Shown: one piece after another, positions 27,401-37,247 of the stretch
Numbering within the stretch: the first letter of the stretch is position 1
How the letters are laid out: each line of letters begins with the position of its first letter
Assembly (NCBI RefSeq): GCF_001949145.1
Contig: NW_019091700.1
Span: 51,503-115,502 of the forward strand
Direction of reading: 5' to 3'
Origin: Acanthaster planci
Taxonomy: Eukaryota; Echinodermata; Asteroidea; Valvatida; Acanthasteridae
Length of the DNA: 64,000 nt
Program-made: the position numbers and the translations under genes
Notes under the pieces: model-generated
Told to the model about the DNA's origin: nothing
Databases searched by the model: none
What the model saw: the letters and a program-made list of their open reading frames with translations, nothing else

Positions 27401-29172
27401 TCAACCTTAACTCATGTGTTTCATGTTGATTTCATTCTTCCTCTTCTTTCGTCTTGTGTAGCTTTTTACCTTGGGTACACATTGCACTGCCCTAAAAAAT
27501 GCTGGGGGGGGGAGGTTACTGTGTAATTTTTGTTTTCTGTCCCTGATGTCATTGCAACACACTTTATGCGTGTACTTCAACCCTATGAGAGCCGTTATGT
27601 GTTTTGATGAACTGTTTGGTATCATAACTGTTTATAAATTGGATGTACTGGTACCATCTTTTCTATTGTTATAAATGACTTGCCGAGAAAGACATTTTCA
27701 ACTTTGGCCCTTTCATTGGCAAATTCTGTAAATATGAATCGCAAAATTATATTTTTTTGTAATTTTTTAATTTTCTCATCAGTTACATCAGAACAGCCTG
27801 CAATAATCGTTTTCCCACAAAAAAAACCCATGTGAGTCGAAATGCTGCGGTGATGGATGAAATGTTCATTAATTTTTTAGTGATCATCCCGAGGGTATTT
27901 CTGTGGCTTCGGGTGTTTTATGCACTCATGCACCCCCCCTTGTGCTTGTCCCTTGCCTGTCCCATGGCATTAGCAATTGATTGATTTGGTTAGGAACTGT
28001 TGCGAAAGTGGGTCTGACAGCCGGGAGGAAGGAATCTCGGAGACACCGTTGAGAGAACGCTGCCTCCCCAAAAAAAATCTCTTGGAATGAGGAGGATGGG
28101 AAATGTAACCGCCGAGAATGTGGAAACTCTCTATCATTGTCATCGTCTGTGGTAGAGGTGATAAAAAGCTGCAGGAGTTGATCGGGTCACATGACGTTTC
28201 AATTAATCCTATCTTTGGCAGTATTGCCAGGAGGGATAGACTTGTATTCGAGTACCTTGTTCCCCCCCCCCAATTTTTGCAGGTTTTTTGGAGAGGTAAG
28301 CACACTCCTGGGTACCTGGACAAGACCATGTCATACCAACTTGGATTTTTTTGTCATCGAAAAAAAATGTATCGAGAATGAAGGGAGATCGTGTGAAATT
28401 TGCATAATAATCATTCACAGTCAAATTTTGATGAGCCATTCTGTGCCAGATCAGGCCTCACTGATTCTGATTGGTTTGTTTCATGCACCCTTGGAAAGGG
28501 GAAACAGTCACAAAGCCATATGCTTTCTTGTACCTACTGAAAGTTGTTTTTGAGACTGAAGGTAAGATTTGTGCCCACCTTCACCGGCCACAGTGCACAG
28601 TTTCTGACATGTTTTGTGGGAATGACCTGCTGCACTTCTGTCTTGTGTGATCGTTACCCCTGACTCAGAAATCCCCTGATCTCCATTGGATTTTGCTCTT
28701 TATTTTGTGATAAACAAGTGTAATTTTCAACACCGACCTCCACTCCCCAGCCTCTGCAGAAATCTGAAATTTTCACAGTTTATATTCAACCCCCCCTTGC
28801 CTCCCCCTTTGGCCAGAATCTCCCGATGCCACTCTTTCTATCCCCGCTACCTTTTTCTGTCATTGCGTGCTTCTGTGGGAGTGCCAAACACTTAGTTCAG
28901 TCCCACCAGCTCACGATTAATCAGGATTTTGGGTCACTCGATGTGAGAATGCCTCAGGAATAGGACCCGGCCAAATCCATCTCCAATTGCCCCTCGTCCC
29001 AGGCAATTAGGTTCTGGCTTATCCCATTAAATCTGCAATAAACATGTACAGTCTGGTGGGTAATTTTAGCTTTTTTCATATTTATGGTTTACTCAGCTAT
29101 ATGTAAAAACAAGAATTTGTAAAAAAAATTCTAGGTGGTTTTTGTGCTCATCTTTACTGTCTAATTGTGTTG

Positions 29173-29213
29173 TTTTGTTTGTTTGTTTGTTTGCTTGACC
29201 TCCACAAACAAAC
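29173..29213. repeat. (TTTG)n microsatellite with facing CAAA units
   Basis: About five TTTG units at 29173-29193 are followed after a 10-base spacer by acaaacaaac (29204-29213), forming a small potential hairpin. Confidence 0.7.
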
Positions 29214-29478
29214 AGAAATAAAAAGTCACACAAAACTAAGATTTACCACTAAAAAGAAAGTATATAGGCCTACACAGGGAGAACAAAGAAATCTGTTGAA
29301 GTGCAGTGATATGCAAATGTATTTCTCTTCTGAAAAATGAAATGAAATGAAATTGTAACAATAAAATGAAATCTGTGTGACAGTTTCAAATAATATTAAT
29401 AACTAAGTTGTGTACAAAAGCTGATAGGAGCTGAAGGGTCATGGGCCACTTAGGTCAGTGTTGAAGACTAAGGTTTGA

Positions 29479-29747
29479 AGAGCACCTGTAAGTAAAACAT
29501 GTTTTCTCTGATTTTTATCTGTTCAAATAAACATGGAAGCATCCAAACCGAACTTGGAGCCATTTGTCTTCAGAGCTCAGCCGTAACTAGCTAAAAAGGG
29601 CTTTTTTCTGTTCATGCCCAGATGCCAATTCGGAATGTAGATTGCTGAGCTCTGAAGACAAATAACACTGCGTGCGATTTGGATGCTTCCATATCTATTT
29701 GAACAGATAAAAATCAGAGAAAACATGTTTTCCTTTAGTGGTGCTCT
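29479..29747. mobile_element. Foldback element with about 103-bp inverted arms
   Basis: The left arm (29479-29580) begins agagcacctgtaagtaaaac and continues atgttttctctgatttttat, ctgttcaaat, then ggaagcatccaaa, ending gtcttcagagctcag. The right arm (29645-29747) is its reverse complement with about 15-17 differences, clustered in two short blocks. A 64-base loop has no coding capacity. The structure is that of a non-autonomous foldback or MITE element. Arm similarity may extend a few bases outward (tttgaag / ctttaaa). No clear target duplication was found. Confidence 0.85.
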
Positions 29748-32700
29748 TTAAAATTGGTGTTTGCCAAGAGTGGTGCAGGGGGGTGCGTTAGGTTTCAAGA
29801 GGTTTCTTTATTTGCTCCCAATAATTTCTCCCAAAGCAGTAGGAATGTATGGGGCACTAGCTCAGCTATGGTCGTACATCTAAGTCCCCTGTGGTTCAAC
29901 GGGGGGGGGGGGGATTGAGCATCATGAGTTATATGGGGTGTAAATTCTGGTCCGAGCCCTCCCCCCACAACAAATCCTGAGAGTGCAACTGTTAGCCAAT
30001 TGATACACTATAATCTTTTATTGATATATGTGTTAGTAATCCATTGTGTAACTTGAACAGCTACAACATACGGTAATTAAATGATTAAATCATCTAGCAC
30101 AATTGTGTAAGAGATGCTGTTTAAATAATATCAACTTCTGGTCACCTCCACAAATTTTATGATCTTTATAGAAATACAGCACCTGTGGTAGAGTTGTTGT
30201 GAAGGTTTCGTATTAACTTGTGAGCCGAATGAAACACACAAAATTGCCTTTAAAGTTAGTTGTAAGTGATCCTATCTTGGTTGATGTCTGAATTAAAAAT
30301 AGTAGCAATAGCCACTCTCCAAATAAACATTCCAGGGACCGCAGAAATTGATTCAATTTCTTTCTCCATCTATTGAACCTGATCTGAAGTGGCCCACCCA
30401 CAGTGCGAAAGAAAGTGAAAAACGGTTCTTGATCGTGCTTTGGGAAGCTTGCAAGTAGCAGAACAGTTTCAAATGTCGTATTATCAAACCAAAGCCATTT
30501 GAGAATGAATTGAGTAAGGAGAAAGCACAGAGCACTGAGGAGGCGGAGAAATGAATGCGTTTTTGCCACAGAAACTGACATAAAGACTGGATTGGGTTGC
30601 CTGCTGTTCATGCTTTCGGGAACAATCTATTTTAAAATTTGATGTGGACAAAGTTCTTAAGAGACAGTGATTTTCACATTTTGCTTGAGTTTTAATTTTC
30701 AACGGCTGAGCAATTTCTCTTTGTTTTGTTTGTGGACAAAACTTCAATAACGTCTCCAATGTACATGTAGGCCTTCCATGCTACCATATATCTAACAATA
30801 AAAACTTCAGTCCCAATTGTGCCTCTGGGCCTAGATAGCAGAAATTTGTTTGAAGACTTACATGGATCCCTCAATCAGCAGTTCAAATGTAGTACAAATA
30901 CTGTCTAAATGTAGTCACTTTCAGCATTTTGTTTATAATAATATATGCCAAATGCAGGCAACGGTAACATATGTGCAAAATGCAATTAATTACCAACTTC
31001 GATGTGGTACCATGTGAATGCAAATCTACATGCATTTGGAATTTTCTTGAATAATTTGAATAGTTCCTGGAGGAAAGAAATACTCCTTCCTTAACATAGA
31101 CCAGAAAAACATGAAATGCTCTGTGTCTTTGTGCTTTAGGAATATACTGCTCAGTACATATTTCTCATTGCACAGTGTAACAAGAAATACCCTTTTTGGT
31201 TAGCTGAAGTATTGCGAGGATGCCAGATTGTAAAGAAGTATTTTAGGACAAAAGGGAATGGAACAGGTCTCTGTTTACAGCTTTACAGCTGTAATTTATA
31301 GGTAATGATATCACAATAGCCCCTTGATGGGCTCAAGTGTGGGTCCTGTTGTACTTTTTTCTCTGTTGCAACATAAATTCAGAGGACATTAGGCCCTAAT
31401 AAAAGTTGATATACTGTCTCCCATGAGGTTTTCTCTGCTTTCATAAAACCTCACTTTTGAGCTCTCTATAGGATTGATAAAAAATATAAATAGTTTTTGG
31501 GTTATAAACGTTTAGAAATGATCTGTTTTGGCTTGTATTTAAAATGTATTTTTTTCTCAGTGGATAGGGGTTGGAGTAGGTGTATGAGTTCATTCAGACT
31601 TATGCCAACTGGGCACAGAATTGACTAAATTGAAATAAAAGCACGGCTATTGTTCACCATTCCAATGTTCAGGTTAGAGAACTTCTTGAAAGAGGCCAAA
31701 GCTTGCCAGTGCAGCCTCTCCTTGACCTCATTGTACATGCAACTCTGTAAAAGGTTCATTGCTTATTTTTTCACTTGGATCTGATATTTTAAATATATGG
31801 AAAGTTCCAGTTCAGTATGCATTTGAAGCACAACCAGACATTATCTGCAAAATAGAACAAAAAAAAGGGAAGGTGGTATAATAAGATCTTTGTTGAATGA
31901 AGTCATCAATCATTTGAAAGATCTGAAAGATGGGCTTTGCCCATAAAGGAGAGTCTTGCCTAGCAACAGTCTCGCCTGGGATGAAACCCTGTGTACGTGG
32001 ATGTTTCTGATTTAATTTACCATCGAGGACAGAACACGTCAGGCAATACAGGATGTTTCCCTGTCCTCACTGGTCAGTCTGCTGTCCTCAGAAGTACAGG
32101 TGTGTGTGCCTGCTCTGTGCTTTGTGGACAAGTGATAATTGGAAGGGACAGCAGGAAACGCAATACCTACTCCTAGGTAGGATTCACTCTGACTTGAAGT
32201 ATCTCCTCATCACCACCAAAGGAGAGACAGGCTGGTGGGAGGTTTCTTAACTGGTCTTGTACTCGCACTCTGTGCACTTGCCAAGACCATACATTCCAGT
32301 GAAAATTAAACCTAGCCGTGCATACACAGAGAGAGTGCCTACCAAAGGGGCGTCGCTACTACGTTATCAGAACATGCCAGCTCTTGTTCCTGCATGGAGC
32401 AGATAGCAAAACTTGACAGTGCATTCATGTGTATTTCGCATGGAGTATGCATAACTAATACATTGTACACATATTGCATATCTGAAGCATATTTACCGTT
32501 GAATACCTCATTAAAAGAAAGGCCCAACTCCACAGTTTGGGCCTAGGAGAGTTAATGATTTCATTTGCAACTCCTGCAAAAAATATTCAGTTTTTTTCTT
32601 TTGAACCCGCCAAAAAAGCTTCGTTGAAATTTGGCCCTTCTTTTAATTAGGTATTCAATTGCATCTGATTGTAATCCAGGGGGCTTGTTGTAACCACATC

Positions 32701-32749
32701 AACACACCAGATGACAAACCACTCAAGACGAATAAGGGAGGATCTTGAA

Positions 32750-33250
32750 GGAAGTCAGTAACTTTAAGTACCTTAGGGTGTGGGTCAACTTGACCAAGGG
32801 CAACATCAAAAGTATGGAAAGCCAAAGCCCAGAAGGCCCTGAAAGACATGAAGATGATCTGGAATTCTGAGATGTCTTGGGAGATCAGTATCTTCTCTGT
32901 CTTACCATTGTTGAATTAGTCCTTAATTACGGGTGTGAAGCATGGTCATTCACCCCTTCTCTTGAGATATTGGTTGTAATGCCCACATACTGCAGTCAAC
33001 TCTTGGCAACTCCTGGCAAGAGAAGGTGACCACCCTTGTCTTTTACAGAGACCTCCCAAGGGGTGACAAAATAGTGGCACACTGGATTCAGCTGGTTGGG
33101 CAGTGCCACTCTGAGTTCAGGGCTCACCAGGTAGTTCTGTGGAAGTCCATTTTAAAACATGGCAAGAGGAAGAGAGGGAGGCAAGCCATGTCCTGTGTTT
33201 GGGCTGCCGAAGGAAGACACTGGAGTGCTGGCTCATTTCGTCTTCAGTGA
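32750..33250 (+). mobile_element. RTE-type LINE fragment, reverse transcriptase C-terminus (decayed)
   Basis: Reading across several forward frames, the order of motifs matches the C-terminal part of RTE-clade endonuclease/reverse transcriptases, the family often mis-annotated as 'craniofacial development protein 2-like'. These are a 'FKYL' remnant, an 'ALKDMKMIWNS' segment, 'NYGCEAWS' (compare LLYGCEAWTLT), 'DLPRGDKI' (compare GDLPKVSDKI), 'LVGQCHSEFRAHQVVLWKS' (compare FAGHCHRHPE...LVLWEP), 'KHGKRKRGRQA' and a final 'EDTG'-like region. The matches sit in different frames with in-frame stops, so the copy is dead and truncated: the endonuclease and the main polymerase motifs are absent. The longest open stretch is 33026-33250. 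It is an old intronic insertion in TBCD, same orientation as the gene. Confidence 0.85.
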
Positions 33251-33421
33251 ATGAAAGCATATGAGTGCCTGTAATCAAAATTCCCCAAGGTCTTTCTCTC
33301 ACAAGTCCTCAGGATCATGTTTCCTCTTTCATAATTTGTAGGATTGGCAAGGCTATCGGATGATTTTTTTTAAATTAATTGGATGAGCATTATGCATTGA
33401 GTAGCATGAGGTTAGTCAAGG

Positions 33422-33738
33422 TTATTATTACCGCTAATGGGTCATTAGGGAGACATTCCCATAAGAACGTGGACATTTTGTGGTAAATTTTTCAGCATTA
33501 GGGAGACATTGGCTTTTAGGGAGACATTTCAGTGTCTCCCTATTTTCAAACTGACAGAAGGAGGCCGAATTTTATTGTCCATATTTGAGAGATGATAGTT
33601 TAGGGCCTAAAATGAAAACATACAAAGGTTTAGATCAGATTAGGGAGTATTGAATTATGGGACAGTAAAGTTGGAAAAATTTTGTGCACGTTCTTATACG
33701 AATGTCTCCCTAATGACCAATTAGCTGTAATTATAACG
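33422..33738. mobile_element. TIR element, copy 1 of an adjacent pair
   Basis: The left end (ttattattaccgctaat, then gggtcattagggagacattc) and the right end (gaatgtctccctaatgacca, then attagctgtaattataa) are inverted repeats of about 45-50 bp with a handful of mismatches. The unit contains the motif TTAGGGAGACATT or its complement several times, including an internal near-palindrome at about 33516-33540. There is no protein. A related copy follows within about 25 bases. Confidence 0.8.
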
Positions 33739-33762
33739 TATATACTACTATATTTCCAAATA

Positions 33763-34026
33763 GGTCGCTTGGGAGACATTTTGTGGTACATTTTTCAACA
33801 TTAGGGCGACATCGGTCATTAGGGAGACATTTCAATGTCTCCCTAATGCTCCAACTACCAAAAGGAGGATAATTTATATGGTCCACATTTTGAGAGACGA
33901 TAGATAAGGGTCTGAAAGGAAAACATGCAAAGTTTGGTTAAGATCGGATTAGGGAATATTGAATTATGGGACGGTAAAGTTTGAAAAATTGTGCACGTTC
34001 CTATGGGAATGTCTCCCAAGTGACCC
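33763..34026. mobile_element. TIR element, copy 2 of an adjacent pair
   Basis: This copy runs collinear with the preceding one, from 'gggagacattttgtggta' through 'tattgaattatgggac' and 'gtgcacgttcctatgggaat' to 'gtctcccaagtgaccc', at an estimated 75-80% identity. It lacks about 20 bases near its left end between two GACATT direct repeats present in copy 1. That is the signature of a slippage deletion. Its outer end pair is ggtcgcttgggagacatt and its inverted counterpart aatgtctcccaagtgacc. Confidence 0.78.
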
Positions 34027-34037
34027 ACTTTTGGTAA

Positions 34038-34061
34038 ATTATTATTATTTATTATTATTTA
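34038..34061. repeat. (TTA)n microsatellite
   Basis: A short attattattatttattatta run lies immediately to the right of the second TIR element. Confidence 0.7.
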
Positions 34062-35110
34062 CACTATTACAGTATACGTGCACAAGGCACTTCAATATAC
34101 ATTTGTCAGTCAACAGCTGATGGAAGATCACAGGTATAAATTGATAGAGAGCATTCTCCGTCTCCAAATATATGTGCCTTCCCCAGTGTTCCCAACAGCA
34201 GCATGCTTCTCCACCGGTACTATCCTAGCTACGCTAGGACACACTGGTACATGCATACCAAGTATAAACTCACAAATCCACCTCAATGACATGGTTATTA
34301 ATCCTATTGAAAATCAATGGTGTTATTGTTTGTTATCCTTTCAGAGGGTCTCTACTTTTATCAGCAAGCAGGTGTGAAAGCATGGTCAGTGGCAGAAGGA
34401 GCCAGTTGGTTTGGCACAGGTTCCAGCCACAGATGTTTCATTGCCTTTCATTGGTGTCCAAGTGAACCAATACTTGGTTTAAACTATGCCTCCATAAAAA
34501 AAATCTTAAATTACCAAATAAATAGACAGATATTACTAGTATCTTGGACCGATGACTCTGCAAATAAGTCTTTGTGGACATTTAAATTTGGCTGCATTGA
34601 AAAGCTCCCCAAAGGATTATCTCAGTAGTGGAGGGTTAAGGGTTCAAGAGGAGAGAGGGGCACTCCATGGCCTTATTATCTGAACAAGGTCCAGAGTGGG
34701 TTGATCAGGAATGTTATTTGTAGCTTTGCATAGCACTAGTACTCAGAGAGGTACATGTATGTTTGTGGGTATACTATGGAAGCAATCTCTAAATGTATGG
34801 AGAAATGTTGGTAAAAAACTGGTGGTGAGAATTGATTTTGACAATTTGAACAAGGCCGCACTCTGTTCCCTGAAGACAAACAGAGCACACTGTCGGAAAC
34901 ATTGATACCTTGTCTTACCACTGACTCTTCTCAGAGCCAATGCTTCTTCTTTTGAGAGATTACTTCCGAGGCAATCACATGTGTGTGCGTTTTTGTGTGG
35001 GCTAATCATACATGCAAGTTTCCAACAGTACAGCATACAATGAAATACATTGTATGTCTTGTCCAGATTTTGGGACAATGTGGGTGATACATTGAGGGAG
35101 GATACAGATA

Positions 35111-35469
35111 TAAGGGTTAGGGCTGAAGGACTTGAGTAGGGGTTCCCTCTGCACAGTGTGCCTTCCCCTGCTGCCTTGAGTTTGATACATCGCTGCGTAC
35201 TGTTTACAGTACATAGACACAGTACCTGTAACATGTGTACACGTACATCTACATGTATATGATGGATGTAACAGTAGATTTACATCTGTTCTAACACTTT
35301 CATATGATTCCTGAAAATGTACTGCATTACTATACCAGGATTTGTGTTGTACAGCTTGGCATTTTAACATGTTTCAACACAGTTTTAGCTTTAAAATTTG
35401 TCCTGCGTTTCATACATCTTGTTAGAAACAAGTACCGGTTTATTTATTGCTAGAGTGGGATGGGCAGTG
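35111..35469. repeat. 359-bp duplicated segment, copy 1
   Basis: The segment runs from taagggttagggctgaagga to gagtgggatgggcagtg. It matches 36567-36925 over the same 359 bases without net indels and with about 14 substitutions by hand count (roughly 96% identity). This copy ends about 108 bases before the TBCD exon at 35578. Its flanks do not match those of the second copy, so the exon was not duplicated with it. Confidence 0.9.
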
Positions 35470-35577
35470 CCAGCAGATTTTTTATTGATTAGTTTTTATG
35501 GGAGTTCCTGTACATGTAGGATTTTGTTTTTTGCTTCCTCTAAAACTGCTTTTTTTTCCCTTTATCCGTCCTCCCAG

Positions 35578-35687
35578 GTGAGGAAGACTTCAGCGGAGAA
35601 GCTGTACGAGATGTTGCTGATGTATGATGACGTTGTGCCGGAAGACAGTCAAGAAGAGATACTGACGATACTCAGTGAGACCAAATG
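35578..35687 (+). CDS. TBCD: TBCD exon (C-terminal region)
   Basis: The exon starts after tttatccgtcctcccag and opens in phase 0 with GTG AGG AAG. It encodes VRKTSAEKLYEMLLMYDDVV, then PEDSQEEILTILSETK and two bases of a Trp codon, ending at the donor atg|gtgagc. Recalled vertebrate TBCD reads IRKTTASQVYETL..YSDVV followed by a 'VLDEVVTVLSDTAW' stretch, so residue spacing and character agree throughout. Splicing to the exon at 37169 completes the Trp (TG+G). Codon use is unremarkable for the gene. This is helical repeat scaffold near the C-terminus with no catalytic residues expected, since TBCD works by binding tubulin and by stimulating tubulin GTP hydrolysis together with TBCC and TBCE. 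Confidence 0.95.
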
Positions 35688-36197
35688 GTGAGCAGTTTAC
35701 GTCGCTGCTTTCCTTCAGTGATTTCTCATACAAACAAGTGTGTGAGCACACAGACATAGGCTCGTATGGACTGTGTGTGCTTGAAGAGTAAATTTCACTG
35801 AAGGATTTCTCAAGAGAGCTCCAGTGTTCGGGAGGGAAGAACACTTCTGTACGTGCTCATAGTCAACCTTTTTTTTTACTAAATCCCTGAGGATGAGGCA
35901 TTGCAGTTTCTTTTGTTCCCTTGATGCGACACACTCCGATAGACGCAAAGCACGTATGTGTAAATTAGAGGAGCATTTCCAACAAAGGATTGACTCCCAA
36001 GGACAGAACATAATGCTTTTTGTTTCCTTTTTATTGAATGTATGTGTATATCGTAGCTGACTTAGGGCTGTAGGAATGCTTCTTCGTGAAATCATGGAGA
36101 TCAGGAATGGTTCTATTTATTGTCTACCTTGAGATACTGCTTACATTAAGACCTAATGGTGGGCAGATACATTTGAAATGATATTTAATGTCAAACT

Positions 36198-36270
36198 AAA
36201 CAAACAAACAAACAAACAAACAAACACCCCCAACAACCCAACAAACAAACAAACAAACAAACAAACAAAC
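36198..36270. repeat. (CAAA)n microsatellite, interrupted
   Basis: About seven CAAA units (36198-36226) and about seven more (36241-36270) are separated by a C-rich cacccccaacaaccca interruption. Confidence 0.95.
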
Positions 36271-36519
36271 ATTGCAGTTGCTTTCTATAGCATTATTACT
36301 CGGAAGTGACATTGTAGTGGTGCCTTAATATTGTTGGAACCATATGGTACTCAGGGACATACCTAGGATTATCAGAATAGGGGTTTGAAATACAATGGCT
36401 TGGGACCCTTGACAGGATCTCCAGACCAGGGGGATTCGGGGCGCATATACCACTGGAAATTTTTTTGAGAGGACATTAAATCCTACAGTCAGATGCATTT
36501 GGGGGCCTGGTTCTTTTTG

Positions 36520-36996
36520 ACACAGATCTGGATCTCGATCAGTGATCCTAAGGGTTAGGGCTGATTTAAGGGTTAGAGCTGAAGGACTTGAGTAGGGGTT
36601 CCATCTGCACAGTGTGCTTTCCCCTGCTGCCTTGAGTTTGATACATCGCTGCGTACTGTTTACAGTACATAGACACAGTACCTGTAGCATGTGTGCACGT
36701 ACATCTACATGTATATGATGGATGTAACAGTAGATTTACATCTGTTCAAACACTTCCATATGATTCCTGAAAATGTACTACATTAGTATACCAGGATTTG
36801 TGTTGTACGGCTTGGCATTTTAACACGTTTCAACACAGTTTTAGCTTTAAAATTTGTCCTGCGTTTCATACATCTTGTTAAAAATAAGTACCGGTTTATT
36901 TATTGCTAGAGTGGGATTGGCAGTGATCCTAATGCTTTGTGGGCTTTGGTGTCCGTAAACCAACGAAGGATCACTGATCATAATCCAGACCTGTGT
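36520..36996. mobile_element. TIR-bounded element enclosing the second 359-bp copy
   Basis: The left arm 36520-36549 (acacagatctggatctcgat, then cagtgatcct) and the right arm 36967-36996 are inverted repeats of 30 bases with four mismatches. Weaker similarity continues outward (gatgcattt / aaatgca). The interior contains copy 2 of the duplicated 359-bp segment. Another cagtgatcct at 36921 abuts the end of that copy, and taagggttaggg occurs just before its start. The encoded content is nil. I read it as a non-autonomous element that has acquired neighbouring intronic DNA. Confidence 0.65.
36567..36925. repeat. 359-bp duplicated segment, copy 2
   Basis: This direct copy of 35111-35469 is placed 1,456 bases downstream, on the other side of a TBCD exon. 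It is preceded by an extra taagggttagggctgat and followed by atcctaatgctttgtggg, neither of which follows copy 1. Junction microhomologies are taagggttag on the left and cagtg on the right. Confidence 0.9.
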
Positions 36997-37168
36997 GAAA
37001 CAAATGCAGCCTAAGTGCCCAAAATGTCAAATCCAAGGCATCTGTTTCGGGGTTATTTTACAAGTGAAACAGGGAAGGATTAAAGGGGATGAGAAAAAGA
37101 GGGTTTGTCCGACCTTTTTGCCCTTTGTACTCCTGTAAGCCAATATCTCATGCCGTCTTCATTTGCAG

Positions 37169-37247
37169 GGACGAAAGTGTGCTAACCGTCCGTCCAATCC
37201 GCAACCAGCTGTGCGACCTCATGAATATTCCAAGGCCAGTGTTAAAG
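37169..37247 (+). CDS. TBCD: TBCD exon (penultimate, near C-terminus)
   Basis: The first base completes Trp from the previous exon. Then 26 codons read DESVLTVRPIRNQLCDLMNI followed by PRPVLK, ending at the donor aag|gtacgt. Recalled vertebrate TBCD ends [33 protein letters not shown], so this exon aligns almost to the natural C-terminus (RNQLCDLMNIPRP against [13 protein letters not shown]). If the intron is not removed, the frame continues for 15 codons (VRVFKVKAYNWHHPQ) to a TAA at 37293-37295. This would make a plausible alternative short C-terminus. The Met codon at 37089 lies in the intron and is not used. Confidence 0.93.

Larger units (their letters stand above)
5798..35577 (+). other. 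TBCD: Giant TBCD intron (29,780 bp)
   Basis: The intron runs from gtaagt at 5798 to the acceptor tccgtcctcccag at 35577. The flanking exons join without loss against the recalled vertebrate protein, so no TBCD exon appears to be missing inside. The intron is CpG-poor throughout and rich in small dispersed repeats, listed separately. I saw no nested gene I could support. Two weak exon-like candidates are discussed elsewhere (about 12350-12451 here, and about 42500-42677 beyond the gene). The long stretches not covered by a listed repeat (for example 5.8-10.2, 15-19.7, 20-24.3, 24.5-29.4 and 30-32.7 kb) show only short chance open frames, homopolymer runs and single ACATGTACATGT-type motifs. 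Confidence 0.75.
35688..37168 (+). other. TBCD: TBCD intron (1,481 bp)
   Basis: The intron runs from gtgagc to tcttcatttgcag. It holds the CAAA microsatellite, the TIR-bounded element with the second 359-bp copy, and otherwise unique-looking sequence. Confidence 0.9.
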
